Shown here piece after piece: positions 44,809-52,897 of a stretch of 64,000 nucleotides of DNA. Within the stretch, counting starts at the first letter, position 1. Each line of letters opens with the position of its first letter. Both the position numbers and the translations under genes were made by a program. This stretch comes from CAWCPR01 sp963797475 (GTDB lineage: Bacteria > Chloroflexota > Anaerolineae > Anaerolineales > UBA4823): positions 806,001-870,000 of the forward strand of contig CAWCPR010000001.1 of assembly GCA_963797475.1 (NCBI GenBank). The letters are read 5' to 3'. The notes below the pieces were generated by a model. The model was not told the origin of the DNA, ran no database searches, and saw nothing but the letters and a program-made list of their open reading frames with translations.

Positions 44809-45390
44809 ATGATTTTTCAAAAGCGCACAAAGGCGCGATTTGTCATTGCCATTTTACTGTTAGCCAGCCTGTCTTGCAGGTTTTTTTCGCAGCCGGCGGC
44901 CATTCCAACGCCGACCCAGGCCCTCTTACCTGCGACATTCGAGCCCTTAAACCCAGCCCAGGGGCCGGCCCTGGCGACCAGCGAACCCACCCAAATAAGC
45001 GGGCAGGTGCAAGTCAGCGTTGACGAAGATCAACTCACAGCGATCCTCAAAGAACAGCTCAAAGATCAAAAGGACCCACAGTTGGAGAATCCCCAGGTCT
45101 TGCTCCGGGATGGACAGGTGCAAGTCCTTGGCAGCGTCAAACAAGGCGCATTAACCCTGCCTCTGAAAATGGTGATCGATGTATCCGCCGACAGCCAGGG
45201 AAAGCCACATTATCAGATTGCTTCCGCCGGCCTGGGTCCGCTCCCGCTCCCGCAAAGCACCCTGGACCAATTAACCGCCGAGCTCGACAAAGCGCTATCC
45301 GAGAACATGCCTGCCGAATTCCAGGACATTTTCATTGAGGATATCAGCATAGCGAACGGCGTGATGACGGTGAAAGGACACCGGCGTTAA
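44809..45390 (+). CDS. Lipoprotein with LmeA/DUF2993-like lipid-binding-type domain
   Basis: A 193-residue lipoprotein: a basic N-terminus, hydrophobic signal and lipobox SLSC (Cys23), then a Pro/Thr-rich tether. Residues 65-193 contain QVSVDEDQLTAILKEQLKDQ, VQVLGSVKQGALTLPLKMVI and an ending EDISIANGVMTVKGHR. This pattern resembles DUF2993/LmeA-type or YpmS-like domains, which may bind lipids at the cell envelope. The resemblance is by eye and only moderately sure. It is transcribed divergently from scpB. Confidence 0.72.
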   Translation: MIFQKRTKARFVIAILLLASLSCRFFSQPAAIPTPTQALLPATFEPLNPAQGPALATSEPTQISGQVQVSVDEDQLTAILKEQLKDQKDPQLENPQVLLRDGQVQVLGSVKQGALTLPLKMVIDVSADSQGKPHYQIASAGLGPLPLPQSTLDQLTAELDKALSENMPAEFQDIFIEDISIANGVMTVKGHRR

Positions 45391-45505
45391 CCGATTCCGC
45401 CTGTATCGCAGGATAAAACCGCTACCAACAAATATGCTAGTCCACTTCTACAGATAACATATTATGATTGGCATTTGAAGAATATTCGTTCTATCCGAAT
45501 CCGAG

Positions 45506-47134
45506 ATGAGATTATACCACTCAAGCTTTTTCGGGCACCTAAGGGTTATCGCCCTTCTCGGGGTTTTGTTTTTCACTGGCTGCAGTTCTCCACTGGCAAC
45601 CCAGGCGCTGATCAATGTTACTTTGGTCGCCGATGGTCAAAATATCGCCGTCCAGCTTCAGCCAGGCAGCACGGTTCAACAAGCCTTGGATGCTGCTGGG
45701 TTAGAACTGGGACCGCTCGACCGCACTGACCCGCCGCTTTATACAGTTCTCAGCCCAGACGCGAGCGCCCGGTTAATACGCGTCACCGAATCTTACGAGG
45801 TCGTCCAAGTCGTGATCCCATTTGAACACCAAACCTTGCGAAACGAATCGCTTCCACAGGATCAGGAAATTTATTTGCAGAAAGGGAAAAACGGCCTGGA
45901 AGAAGTAACTTACCGGCGTGTGGATGAAGATGGCGTTGAGGTTTCTGGCGACACCGTGGTTAAGCGTGTGACTCTGGAAGAACCAGTTCCGGAGATCATC
46001 ATGGTCGGCATCCAGGCCCCGTTTTATCCAATCGCTATCCCAGGTAAGCTCGTGTACCTGAGGGATGGCAACGTTTGGGAAATCGAAGAAACGACCGGCA
46101 ACCGCCAGGCCGTGGTGACGACCGGCGACCTGGATGGGCGGATTTTCTCCATGTCTCCGGATGGCAACTGGCTGTTATACACCCGCAATTCTGAGGTCGA
46201 GGGTCAGATCAATGGCCTGTGGGTGGTTAATCTGGCCCAGGAAGGCAGCCAGCCAATCGATTTAAACGTGCCCAATGTGGTACACTTCGCGGATTGGGTG
46301 CCCGGGGCGGATTCCAGGGTGGTCTTTTCAACGGTTGAACCGCGCGAGACTGCACCCGGTTGGCAGGCAAACAACGACCTGTATGTGCTCAACTTCAGCC
46401 CATCAGGCTGGACAACCCGCTGGAAAGATAAGCCCGTGTTGGAGCCAAACTCAGGCGGGGTGTACGGATGGTGGGGAATGACTTTTTCCTGGGCTCCGAA
46501 CGGAGACCGGTTGGCTTTCGCCCGCCCAGACAGCGTGGGGATCCTGGATTTTCAGACGGGCGAGCTGACCACCGCCATGAATGTCATTCCGCTTCAAACC
46601 CGTGGCGATTGGGCCTGGGTGCCCGGCATCACCTGGGGGCCGGATGGAAATGTGATCTACTCAGTGGATCATGTCCCTCCGCAAGGCTCGGCATCGCCCG
46701 AGGAATCGCAGGATTTTGACCTGGCTGCAATCCCATTGCAGGGCGGCCCGCCAGTCCATATGGTCTCACAGTCCGGAATGTTCGCTTACCCACTCGTATC
46801 GCCGCCGCAACAAGGTGACAACGGCGAAGCCGGGTACAAGGTGGCATTTTTACAGGCGATTTTCCCCAACCAGAGCGAGACCAGCCGCTACAGGCTGGTG
46901 GTAATGGATCGAGACGGGTCAAATCGCCAGGTTCTATTCCCGGCAGAGGATCTCTCCGGCGGGTTAAAGCCACAAAGAGAATGGGGCGCCTGGTCCCCGG
47001 CCGCGCTCCCCGACAGCAATCATTATGCAATTGCCGTGATTTACCAGGGCAACCTCTGGCTGGTAGACGCGGTCAATGGACAGGCTCACCAGATCACCGG
47101 CGATGGACTGACCAGCCGGGTGGCCTGGAAATAA
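45506..47134 (+). CDS. Exported lipoprotein with DUF348/G5-type N-domain and TolB-like propeller
   Basis: A 542-residue exported protein. The signal ends at a lipobox FTGC (Cys26). Residues 35-170 resemble the YabE/Rpf-type DUF348 and G5 modules (INVTLVADGQNIAVQLQPGS, TVQQALDAAG, and VVKRVTLEEPVPEIIMVG) that in other bacteria sit on the cell wall. From about 175 to 542 there are TolB/WD40-like beta-propeller blades such as GRIFSMSPDGNWLLYTRN and GMTFSWAPNGDRLAFARPD, with repeated SPDG/APNG turns. No catalytic residues are evident; it may bind wall polymers or proteins. It is followed 49 bases later by the nucleotide-sugar gene. Confidence 0.82.
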   Translation: MRLYHSSFFGHLRVIALLGVLFFTGCSSPLATQALINVTLVADGQNIAVQLQPGSTVQQALDAAGLELGPLDRTDPPLYTVLSPDASARLIRVTESYEVVQVVIPFEHQTLRNESLPQDQEIYLQKGKNGLEEVTYRRVDEDGVEVSGDTVVKRVTLEEPVPEIIMVGIQAPFYPIAIPGKLVYLRDGNVWEIEETTGNRQAVVTTGDLDGRIFSMSPDGNWLLYTRNSEVEGQINGLWVVNLAQEGSQPIDLNVPNVVHFADWVPGADSRVVFSTVEPRETAPGWQANNDLYVLNFSPSGWTTRWKDKPVLEPNSGGVYGWWGMTFSWAPNGDRLAFARPDSVGILDFQTGELTTAMNVIPLQTRGDWAWVPGITWGPDGNVIYSVDHVPPQGSASPEESQDFDLAAIPLQGGPPVHMVSQSGMFAYPLVSPPQQGDNGEAGYKVAFLQAIFPNQSETSRYRLVVMDRDGSNRQVLFPAEDLSGGLKPQREWGAWSPAALPDSNHYAIAVIYQGNLWLVDAVNGQAHQITGDGLTSRVAWK

Positions 47135-47183
47135 AAGAAAAGGTTCGCCTCGAACCTGTAAAGATAGGGAAAAGGAATTCGAT

Positions 47184-48143
47184 ATGCACATAATGATCAC
47201 TGGAGCGGCAGGTTTTCTGGGTTCCCATCTCTGCGATCGCTTGCTGGCGGAGGGCCACAGCGTAGTGGGTATGGATAATTTCATCACGGGTGACCCCGCT
47301 AACCTGGCCCATCTCGCCAGCCACGAAGATTTTTCATTCATTCGCCATGATGTATCCAATTTCATATTTGTTCCGGGCAAGATCGACGCGATTTTACACT
47401 TCGCATCTCCCGCCAGCCCCAACCCGAACTCGCCATATGGTTACGTAAACCTGCCAATCCAAACGATGAAAGCCGGCGCGTTAGGCACCCACAATTCTCT
47501 AGGCGTGGCGCGCGCCCAGGAGGCGCGCTTCTTGCTGGCCTCTACCAGTGAAATCTATGGAGATCCCCTGGTTCACCCTCAAACCGAGGCTTATTGGGGC
47601 CACGTGGATCCAATCGGCGCCCGCTCGGTTTATGACGAGGCCAAGCGTTTTGCAGAGGCGCTGACGATGGCATACCACCGCTTCCACGGAATCGATACCC
47701 GTATCGTCCGCATCTTTAACACTTACGGCCCGCGCATGCATCTTGACGATGGCCGCGTGGTGCCAAACTTTCTGAAGCAGGCGCTGTGCGGTGAGCCGCT
47801 TACCGTGTACGGTGACGGTTCCCAAACCCGCAGTTTTTGCTTTGTGGATGACCTGGTAGATGGCATCTACCGTTTGCTGGTTTCTGACCAGCACGAGCCT
47901 GTCAATATCGGCAATCCGGTCGAGACGACCATCCTTGAATTCGCCAATACCATCAACTATTTGACAGGCAACCAGGCCGGCATCGTTTTCAAATCCAGCC
48001 TGCGTGGCGAAGGCGATCCGCAGCGCCGCCGGCCGGATATCTCGCGGGCTGTCGAAAGCCTGGGCTGGCAGCCCAAGGTTACGCTCGAAGAAGGCCTCTT
48101 ACGCACCATCCCCTACTTCAAGGAGAAACTGGGTCTTTTATGA
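47184..48143 (+). CDS. UDP-glucuronate decarboxylase/NAD-dependent epimerase (extended SDR)
   Basis: A 319-residue extended short-chain dehydrogenase acting on a nucleotide sugar. The NAD motif is GAAGFLGSHL (7-16). The catalytic triad is seen as Ser/Thr in LASTSEIYGDP and Tyr-x3-Lys in VYDEAKRFAEAL. FASPASPNPN and the later TRIVRIFNTYGPRMHLDDGR and VPNFLKQALCGEPLTVYGDG match UDP-xylose synthase (UXS, EC 4.1.1.35) more than GalE. It would supply UDP-xylose or a related sugar for surface glycans. The next gene, GtrA-like, overlaps by 4 bases. Confidence 0.9.
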   Translation: MHIMITGAAGFLGSHLCDRLLAEGHSVVGMDNFITGDPANLAHLASHEDFSFIRHDVSNFIFVPGKIDAILHFASPASPNPNSPYGYVNLPIQTMKAGALGTHNSLGVARAQEARFLLASTSEIYGDPLVHPQTEAYWGHVDPIGARSVYDEAKRFAEALTMAYHRFHGIDTRIVRIFNTYGPRMHLDDGRVVPNFLKQALCGEPLTVYGDGSQTRSFCFVDDLVDGIYRLLVSDQHEPVNIGNPVETTILEFANTINYLTGNQAGIVFKSSLRGEGDPQRRRPDISRAVESLGWQPKVTLEEGLLRTIPYFKEKLGLL

Positions 48144-48598
48144 CAATGATCTTATCCAATCCGCGTGAGCGCACCCGATTCTTACGCTTTGCTGCCGTTG
48201 GCTTGTTCGGCGCAGTTGTAGATTTTGGCACTTATTCCATCCTGAACGATCTCGTCGGCGTGCCGGCGGTGCCGGCAAGTGTTTGCTCTTTCATTGCAGC
48301 AGTGATCAGTAATTTCCTCTGGAACCGTTATTGGACCTACCCGGATTCGCGTTCGAAGCCAATTCAACGCCAGATCACCGAATTTACCGTCGTCAGCGGG
48401 ATCGGTCTGGCGATCCGCACACCCATATTTGCCCTGCTTGTGAAACCGACCAGCAACCTTTTCGCCTCCCTGCCGCCCCTGCCTTTTATGGCCCAGGATT
48501 TTCTGGGGGATAAAGTTGCCCTGGGGATTGCCGTAATTGTCGTCATGTTTTGGAATTTCTTCGTTAACCGCTACTGGACTTACGGGGACGTGGAATAG
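48140..48598 (+). CDS. GtrA family membrane protein
   Basis: A 152-residue protein with four hydrophobic helices. FLRFAAVGLFGAVVDFGTYS and AAVISNFLWNRYWTYPDSRS, with a later FFVNRYWTYGD, are the hallmarks of GtrA-like (PF04138) proteins. They help flip or synthesise polyprenyl-linked sugars for surface polysaccharide modification. It starts within the last four bases of the UXS-like gene (ATGA overlap), so the two likely act in the same sugar pathway. No glycosyltransferase follows directly. Confidence 0.92.
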   Translation: MTMILSNPRERTRFLRFAAVGLFGAVVDFGTYSILNDLVGVPAVPASVCSFIAAVISNFLWNRYWTYPDSRSKPIQRQITEFTVVSGIGLAIRTPIFALLVKPTSNLFASLPPLPFMAQDFLGDKVALGIAVIVVMFWNFFVNRYWTYGDVE

Positions 48599-48675
48599 CT
48601 CGTAGAAGCAGGGGCTGGGGTTGGTTCGCTTAACCTGCGCTTTTCACTGCAGAGGCAGGTATAATCAGGACAAAG

Positions 48676-49056
48676 ATGGACCCTGATCCTCATCTAATCC
48701 CGATATATACCACCCGTGGAGATGCGGAGGCCTTCCTGGCTTATCCGTACATCTTCAATCGCCTGGGCGAGTGGATTGGATGGGTAACGCCTGGACGCCA
48801 GGTCTATTCGGTGCATGGGCATTATGTCGGTTGGTTGAGCGACGATCCACGCATTCTGCGCAAGCGCTCGTCTGGCTATCTGAAGGCTCGCCTGACGCCA
48901 CCAACAGCGCCCAGTGGGAAAATACGGCCACCCGCCCATGTTGCCCTACCGCCCTTAATGCCCGAAATGGCCATCGGCACATTCGATGTGCTAGATGAAT
49001 CCCCAGAATTGATGCCCGCCGTGGATTTTGGGGATCTTCGCGACGATATGGATTGA
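48676..49056 (+). CDS. 4-fold beta-flower-like hypothetical protein
   Basis: A 126-residue soluble protein. LGEWIGWVTPGRQVYSVHGH and YVGWLSDDPRILRKRSSGY show the repeated short strands ending in GW/Y residues of 4-fold beta-flower proteins. The second half is a Pro-rich tail ending in acidic residues. No enzymatic motif is visible. ATG 48676 has AGGACAAAG just upstream. It lies 4 bases before the thioesterase gene, so they may be co-transcribed. Confidence 0.65.
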   Translation: MDPDPHLIPIYTTRGDAEAFLAYPYIFNRLGEWIGWVTPGRQVYSVHGHYVGWLSDDPRILRKRSSGYLKARLTPPTAPSGKIRPPAHVALPPLMPEMAIGTFDVLDESPELMPAVDFGDLRDDMD

Positions 49057-49060
49057 ATTT

Positions 49061-49585
49061 ATGGATGCTGTTCCTCCCGGAAAACCGGTCAGCGCCTCGC
49101 GGACGACGATCTCGCAACTGATGCAGCCAGAACACGCCAACAACCTGGGGAACGTTCACGGCGGGTGGATCATGAAGCTTGTGGATGAAGCTGGCGCCCT
49201 GGCCTGCATGCGCCATGCCCAACAGCGGGTCGTCACGGTCGCGGTTGACCAGATGACCTTCCGCCAACCGATCCGTACGACGGACCTGGTCACCCTGACG
49301 GCTGAGGTAAGCTATGTGGGCCGCACCTCGATGGAGGCGGAAGTCCTGGTGGTCGCTGAAAACCCAATAACCGGGGAAAAAACCCACACAAACACCGCTT
49401 ACCTGGTCTACGTTGCCCTGGATGAAACCGGGCGTCCCATACCTGTGCCGCCTTTGATCGCCGAGAACGACGCCCAGCAGCAGCGTATGAAAGAAGGGGA
49501 AGCCCGCCAGGCTTACCGGCTTTCGCAAAGCTGGCGGAATAAGGGAACCGACGAGCCAATACAATCGCTTGCTGAAAGCAAGTGA
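49061..49585 (+). CDS. Acyl-CoA thioesterase (YciA/BACH, hot-dog fold)
   Basis: A 174-residue hot-dog-fold thioesterase. The segment MQPEHANNLGNVHGGWIMKL (about 22-41) carries the N-x2-G-x-x-HGG pattern of YciA/BACH acyl-CoA hydrolases, with VDEAGALACMRH giving the catalytic Asp. VTVAVDQMTFRQPI and THTNTAYLVYVALDE complete the fold. It would release free fatty acids from medium- or long-chain acyl-CoA in the cytoplasm. ATG 49061 is preferred over a start 33 bases earlier, which lies inside the end of the previous gene. Its stop overlaps the ChlI-like start (GTGA). Confidence 0.88.
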   Translation: MDAVPPGKPVSASRTTISQLMQPEHANNLGNVHGGWIMKLVDEAGALACMRHAQQRVVTVAVDQMTFRQPIRTTDLVTLTAEVSYVGRTSMEAEVLVVAENPITGEKTHTNTAYLVYVALDETGRPIPVPPLIAENDAQQQRMKEGEARQAYRLSQSWRNKGTDEPIQSLAESK

Positions 49586-50847
49586 AGAAACCCATGGATA
49601 AAAATATTCTCCCAGCCGAAATCGAAACCCCAAGCTCTTCCGGCTCGCCTTCCGGGGTTCGTTCACTGCGCGAATTGGTCGAGCGGGTTTCCGGGAAAGG
49701 CTTTAAATTCCCACAGGCCGAAGCCGACTCGGGCGTCGCCGAGATCCTGCCCTTTCCTTTCCTGGCAATGGTCGGGCAGCAAGAGATGAAGCTCTCCCTG
49801 CTTCTGGCGCTTGTGAATTCAGCGGTTGGCGGTGTGCTGCTGATCGGGCCGCGCGGCACGGGGAAAACCACCGCCGTACGCAGCCTGGTGGACTTGCTGC
49901 CCCAGGTGCCGCGCAGCCTGTGTTATTACGGATGTATGCCGGAAGACATCGAAGCAGGGGGGATCGACGCGGTATGCCCGGATTGCGCTCATAAATATGC
50001 GCTGGGGGAACCCCTGGCGAAATTAGACCGGGTGCGTCTGGTAGAGCTGCCCCTGAACGCCCGCCTGGAAGACGTCGTCGGAGGATTGGACGAACGCGCT
50101 TCAGTTCACAACCGTTTGCAAATTCGCCGCGGCTTGCTTTCCCAGGCAGACAAAAATATCCTTTACGTGGATGAAGTCAACCTGCTCAAGGATGAGATCG
50201 TGGATGCGATCCTGGACGCGGCTGCACAGGGCAGTTACACGGTGCGGCGCGGGCCTGTTTCCGCCACTTACCGCTCGCGGTTCGTGCTCATCGGTTCGAT
50301 GAACCCTGAAGAGGGTCGCCTGCGCTCGCAGATCCTGGACCGTTTCGGACTGCGTGTTGTGGTCCATGGGCTGGACGATCCCGACGAACGACTGGAAGCA
50401 TACCGGCGCGTCCAGGCCTACCAGACCAATCCCCGCCTTACAGTGGCAAATTATGCGGCTGAGACCCATATTGTCCAGGACGAGATCCAATCCGCCCGGG
50501 ATGAACTCAATAATGTAACCTTGCCGCCCGAAACCGCTCGGCTGGGGTTATCCCTGGTGAAAAACCTGAAGATCAACTCCCTGAGGGCGGAAATCACCCT
50601 CTTTGAAGCCGGGCGCGCGTACGCGGCCGCGGACGGGCGAATTGAAATGACCCAGGATGATCTGGTTGTCGTCGCTCCGATGGCTTTGCGCTACCGCCGG
50701 TCCGACTTTATGGACCAATATTTTGTCGCCCAGCAGGTAGAAGAACAGAAGATCCGGACGGTGATTGAAGATGGCCTGTCTGCTTCGGCTGCGCCTCTTT
50801 CAAAAGACTCCCAAACCTCTGAAACCAACCCGCCATCAGGAGGATAA
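49582..50847 (+). CDS. Magnesium-chelatase ATPase subunit I-like AAA+ protein
   Basis: A 421-residue AAA+ ATPase related to ChlI/BchI. It shows PFPFLAMVGQQEMKLSLLLA, Walker A IGPRGTGKTTAVRS (about 93-106), ARLEDVVGGLDERASVHNR, Walker B NILYVDEVNLL (about 194-204), sensor GSMNPEEGRLRSQILDRFGL and the arginine-finger region. A Cys-containing insertion CYYGCMPEDIEAGGIDAVCP-DCAH near 113-138 is present in this family. No ChlD or ChlH subunit is nearby, so it may serve a non-chelatase role (MoxR/ChlI-type chaperone) or work with subunits elsewhere. Start GTG 49582 overlaps the thioesterase stop; ATG 49594 is an alternative. Confidence 0.85.
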   Translation: MKKPMDKNILPAEIETPSSSGSPSGVRSLRELVERVSGKGFKFPQAEADSGVAEILPFPFLAMVGQQEMKLSLLLALVNSAVGGVLLIGPRGTGKTTAVRSLVDLLPQVPRSLCYYGCMPEDIEAGGIDAVCPDCAHKYALGEPLAKLDRVRLVELPLNARLEDVVGGLDERASVHNRLQIRRGLLSQADKNILYVDEVNLLKDEIVDAILDAAAQGSYTVRRGPVSATYRSRFVLIGSMNPEEGRLRSQILDRFGLRVVVHGLDDPDERLEAYRRVQAYQTNPRLTVANYAAETHIVQDEIQSARDELNNVTLPPETARLGLSLVKNLKINSLRAEITLFEAGRAYAAADGRIEMTQDDLVVVAPMALRYRRSDFMDQYFVAQQVEEQKIRTVIEDGLSASAAPLSKDSQTSETNPPSGG

Positions 50848-50852
50848 ATTCC

Positions 50853-51218
50853 ATGACCGCCGACAATACTGAAATGGCGCCCGACGTTTTCTCGGCGCCC
50901 CATACCGTGGAAGACTTCGTTCGCAATGGATGGACTCTGCATGTAAAAGGCGACTACAAGGCCGCGGAAGCCGACTTTCGCAAAGCCTTATCGAAGAACC
51001 CTCGCTCCGTAGAGGCGACCTATGGCCTGGGGATGTCTCTCAAGCTTCAGGGCCGTGCTGAAGAAGCCGTCCAGGCTTTCAAAAAAACCCAGGAAATGAT
51101 CGAGGCTGGGGAGCTGAAATCCGACCCGCCTCGCGCCACCATCTTGAAAAGCCTGTCTGAATCACATGTCCTGTTAATCCAGTCCGGCCTTGACTTGGAA
51201 GGGAAAGCCAAATCATGA
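50853..51218 (+). CDS. TPR-repeat protein
   Basis: A 121-residue soluble protein with two to three tetratricopeptide repeats: NGWTLHVKGDYKAAEADFRK, ALSKNPRSVEATYGLGMSLK and LQGRAEEAVQAFKKTQEMIE. It likely mediates protein contacts. GGAGGATAAATTCC precedes ATG 50853 and the stop codon overlaps the next gene start (ATGA). The location between a ChlI-like ATPase and a UroD-like gene suggests an adaptor for one of these, which is inference. Confidence 0.8.
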   Translation: MTADNTEMAPDVFSAPHTVEDFVRNGWTLHVKGDYKAAEADFRKALSKNPRSVEATYGLGMSLKLQGRAEEAVQAFKKTQEMIEAGELKSDPPRATILKSLSESHVLLIQSGLDLEGKAKS

Positions 51219-52195
51219 CCACCCACCGAGAGCGCCTGGAGACCTGCTTGAGCCAGGACAAGCCGGACCGTACGCCAGTAGCCCTGTGGCGCCACTTCCC
51301 GGTTGACGACCAGTCCCCGGAAACCCTGGCGGCAGCCGCGCTGGCTTTTCAACGCTCCTTTGACTTCGACCTGGTCAAAGTCACGCCGGCCTCCTCCTTT
51401 TGCCTCAAAGATTGGGGAACGCTGGATGAATGGCGCGGCGCTACGGAAGGCACTCGCGAATACACCCGCCATGTCATCCAACAACCTGAAGATTGGGAGC
51501 GGCTGTCCGTGCTGGACCCGAATGCAGGCTTCCTCGCCCGGCAGCTAGAATGCTTGCAGTTGTTGGTTAAAGAACTCGGACCGCATACTCCCGTGATCCA
51601 AACGATTTTCAACCCACTTTCCCAGGCAAAAAACCTTGTGGGCCAGGAAAACCTGTTGGTGCACATGCGCCGTTTCCCCCAGGCGCTCCACGCCGGGCTG
51701 CAAACGATCGTCGAAACCATGATCCGCTTCATTGAAGCCGCAGAAAAGACCGGCATCGCCGGCATTTTTTACGCCGTCCAGCACGCTCAATACGGGCTGC
51801 TGACCCAAGAAGAATACACCGACTTTGGCGTCGCTTACGACCTGCAGGTGCTCGAGCCCGCTCAAGACCTGTGGTTGAATATGCTCCATCTGCACGGGGT
51901 AGAAGTGATGTTCGACCTCATCTCCGATTATCCCGTACAGATTATCAACTGGCACGATCGTGAAACTTTTCCATCGCTTGGCGAGGGGCTGCAGCGATTT
52001 TCAGGCGTGGTTTGCGGCGGGATTCAACGCGAACGTTCTATGGTCTTTGGTACAGCCGATCAAGTGGCAGCCGAAGCGCGCCAGGCGATCCAGGCTACCG
52101 GGGGCAAGCGGTTTATCCTGGGCACTGGGTGTGTCGTACCGGTGATTGCTCCGTATGGCAATATTATGGCTGCCCGTAAGAGCGTGGAGTTATGA
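51215..52195 (+). CDS. Uroporphyrinogen decarboxylase family protein
   Basis: A 326-residue protein of the HemE/MtaA superfamily (TIM-barrel). Features are the N-terminal DRTPVALWRHFPVDDQSPET (true HemE has RPPVWMMRQAGRY here), DLVKVTPASSFC, and the later HLHGVEVMFDLISDYPVQII. The C-terminus GGKRFILGTGCVVP is family-typical. The classic HemE catalytic start RQAGR is absent, so it is more likely a methyltransferase-like or corrinoid-related relative than the haem enzyme. Start ATG 51215 overlaps the TPR gene. The presence beside a ChlI-like ATPase is suggestive of a tetrapyrrole link but not proof. Confidence 0.83.
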   Translation: MTTHRERLETCLSQDKPDRTPVALWRHFPVDDQSPETLAAAALAFQRSFDFDLVKVTPASSFCLKDWGTLDEWRGATEGTREYTRHVIQQPEDWERLSVLDPNAGFLARQLECLQLLVKELGPHTPVIQTIFNPLSQAKNLVGQENLLVHMRRFPQALHAGLQTIVETMIRFIEAAEKTGIAGIFYAVQHAQYGLLTQEEYTDFGVAYDLQVLEPAQDLWLNMLHLHGVEVMFDLISDYPVQIINWHDRETFPSLGEGLQRFSGVVCGGIQRERSMVFGTADQVAAEARQAIQATGGKRFILGTGCVVPVIAPYGNIMAARKSVEL

Positions 52196-52262
52196 TCTGT
52201 GGCCAAGTCCCCGGACGGATTCTCTCCGGCGGCGATACCGACGGAGTACAAAGGCCCCTTCG

Positions 52263-52823
52263 ATGAGGGGATTGCGCGTCATCTCCGGGAAAGCTCGCGG
52301 CCGGAAACTGCGCGGCGTGCCTGGAGATACTACCCGCCCGATCACCGATCGGACCAAGGAATCGTTGTTTAACATCCTGGGAGCGGACGTACAAGGTGCC
52401 GCATGGCTGGATCTTTTCGCCGGTACGGGCGCCGTGGGTATCGAAGCCCTCAGCCGCGGCTCAAGCTTCGTTCGCTTTGTCGATATCCACCGCCAGGCGA
52501 TCGATACCATCCGCGCAAACCTGGCAACCACGGGCCTGGGCGCAGGCAGTGAAGTGCTTCAACAAGATGCATTTGCCCTGCTGGAACATCCGGCGGACCG
52601 CCAATTCGATTATATCTACATCGCCCCGCCCCAATACCAGGAATGGTGGAAGCGCGCCCTTTCCGGTGTGGACCAGCACCCGGGCTGGCTCTCGGAAGAC
52701 GCCTGGGTCATCGCACAAATCCACCCGTTGGAATACGAAGAAATGGCGCTGAACAACCTGGTCGAGTTCGACCAGCGCAAATATGGCAGCACGCTGCTGG
52801 TATTCTACGAACACGTACCGTAA
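52263..52823 (+). CDS. rsmD: 16S rRNA (guanine966-N2)-methyltransferase
   Basis: A 186-residue RsmD: LRVISGKARGRKLRGVPGDT, TRPITDRTKESLFNIL and the SAM motif WLDLFAGTGAVGIEALSRG are diagnostic. The usual catalytic motif is (D/N)PP(Y/F); here the sequence reads YIYIAPPQYQEWW, so Asp/Asn is replaced by Ala and Gln precedes the aromatic residue. That may be a lineage-specific form, but it is worth checking. ATG 52263 has AAAGG about 8 bases upstream; longer upstream frames belong to the previous gene. It methylates the ribosomal small-subunit RNA. Confidence 0.9.
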   Translation: MRGLRVISGKARGRKLRGVPGDTTRPITDRTKESLFNILGADVQGAAWLDLFAGTGAVGIEALSRGSSFVRFVDIHRQAIDTIRANLATTGLGAGSEVLQQDAFALLEHPADRQFDYIYIAPPQYQEWWKRALSGVDQHPGWLSEDAWVIAQIHPLEYEEMALNNLVEFDQRKYGSTLLVFYEHVP

Positions 52824-52897
52824 AGTGGTAGGCGCTTTTGGCGCATCAAGTGTAAGGATGAATAGAGACACATCATTAAGGAATAAGGAATTATCAC

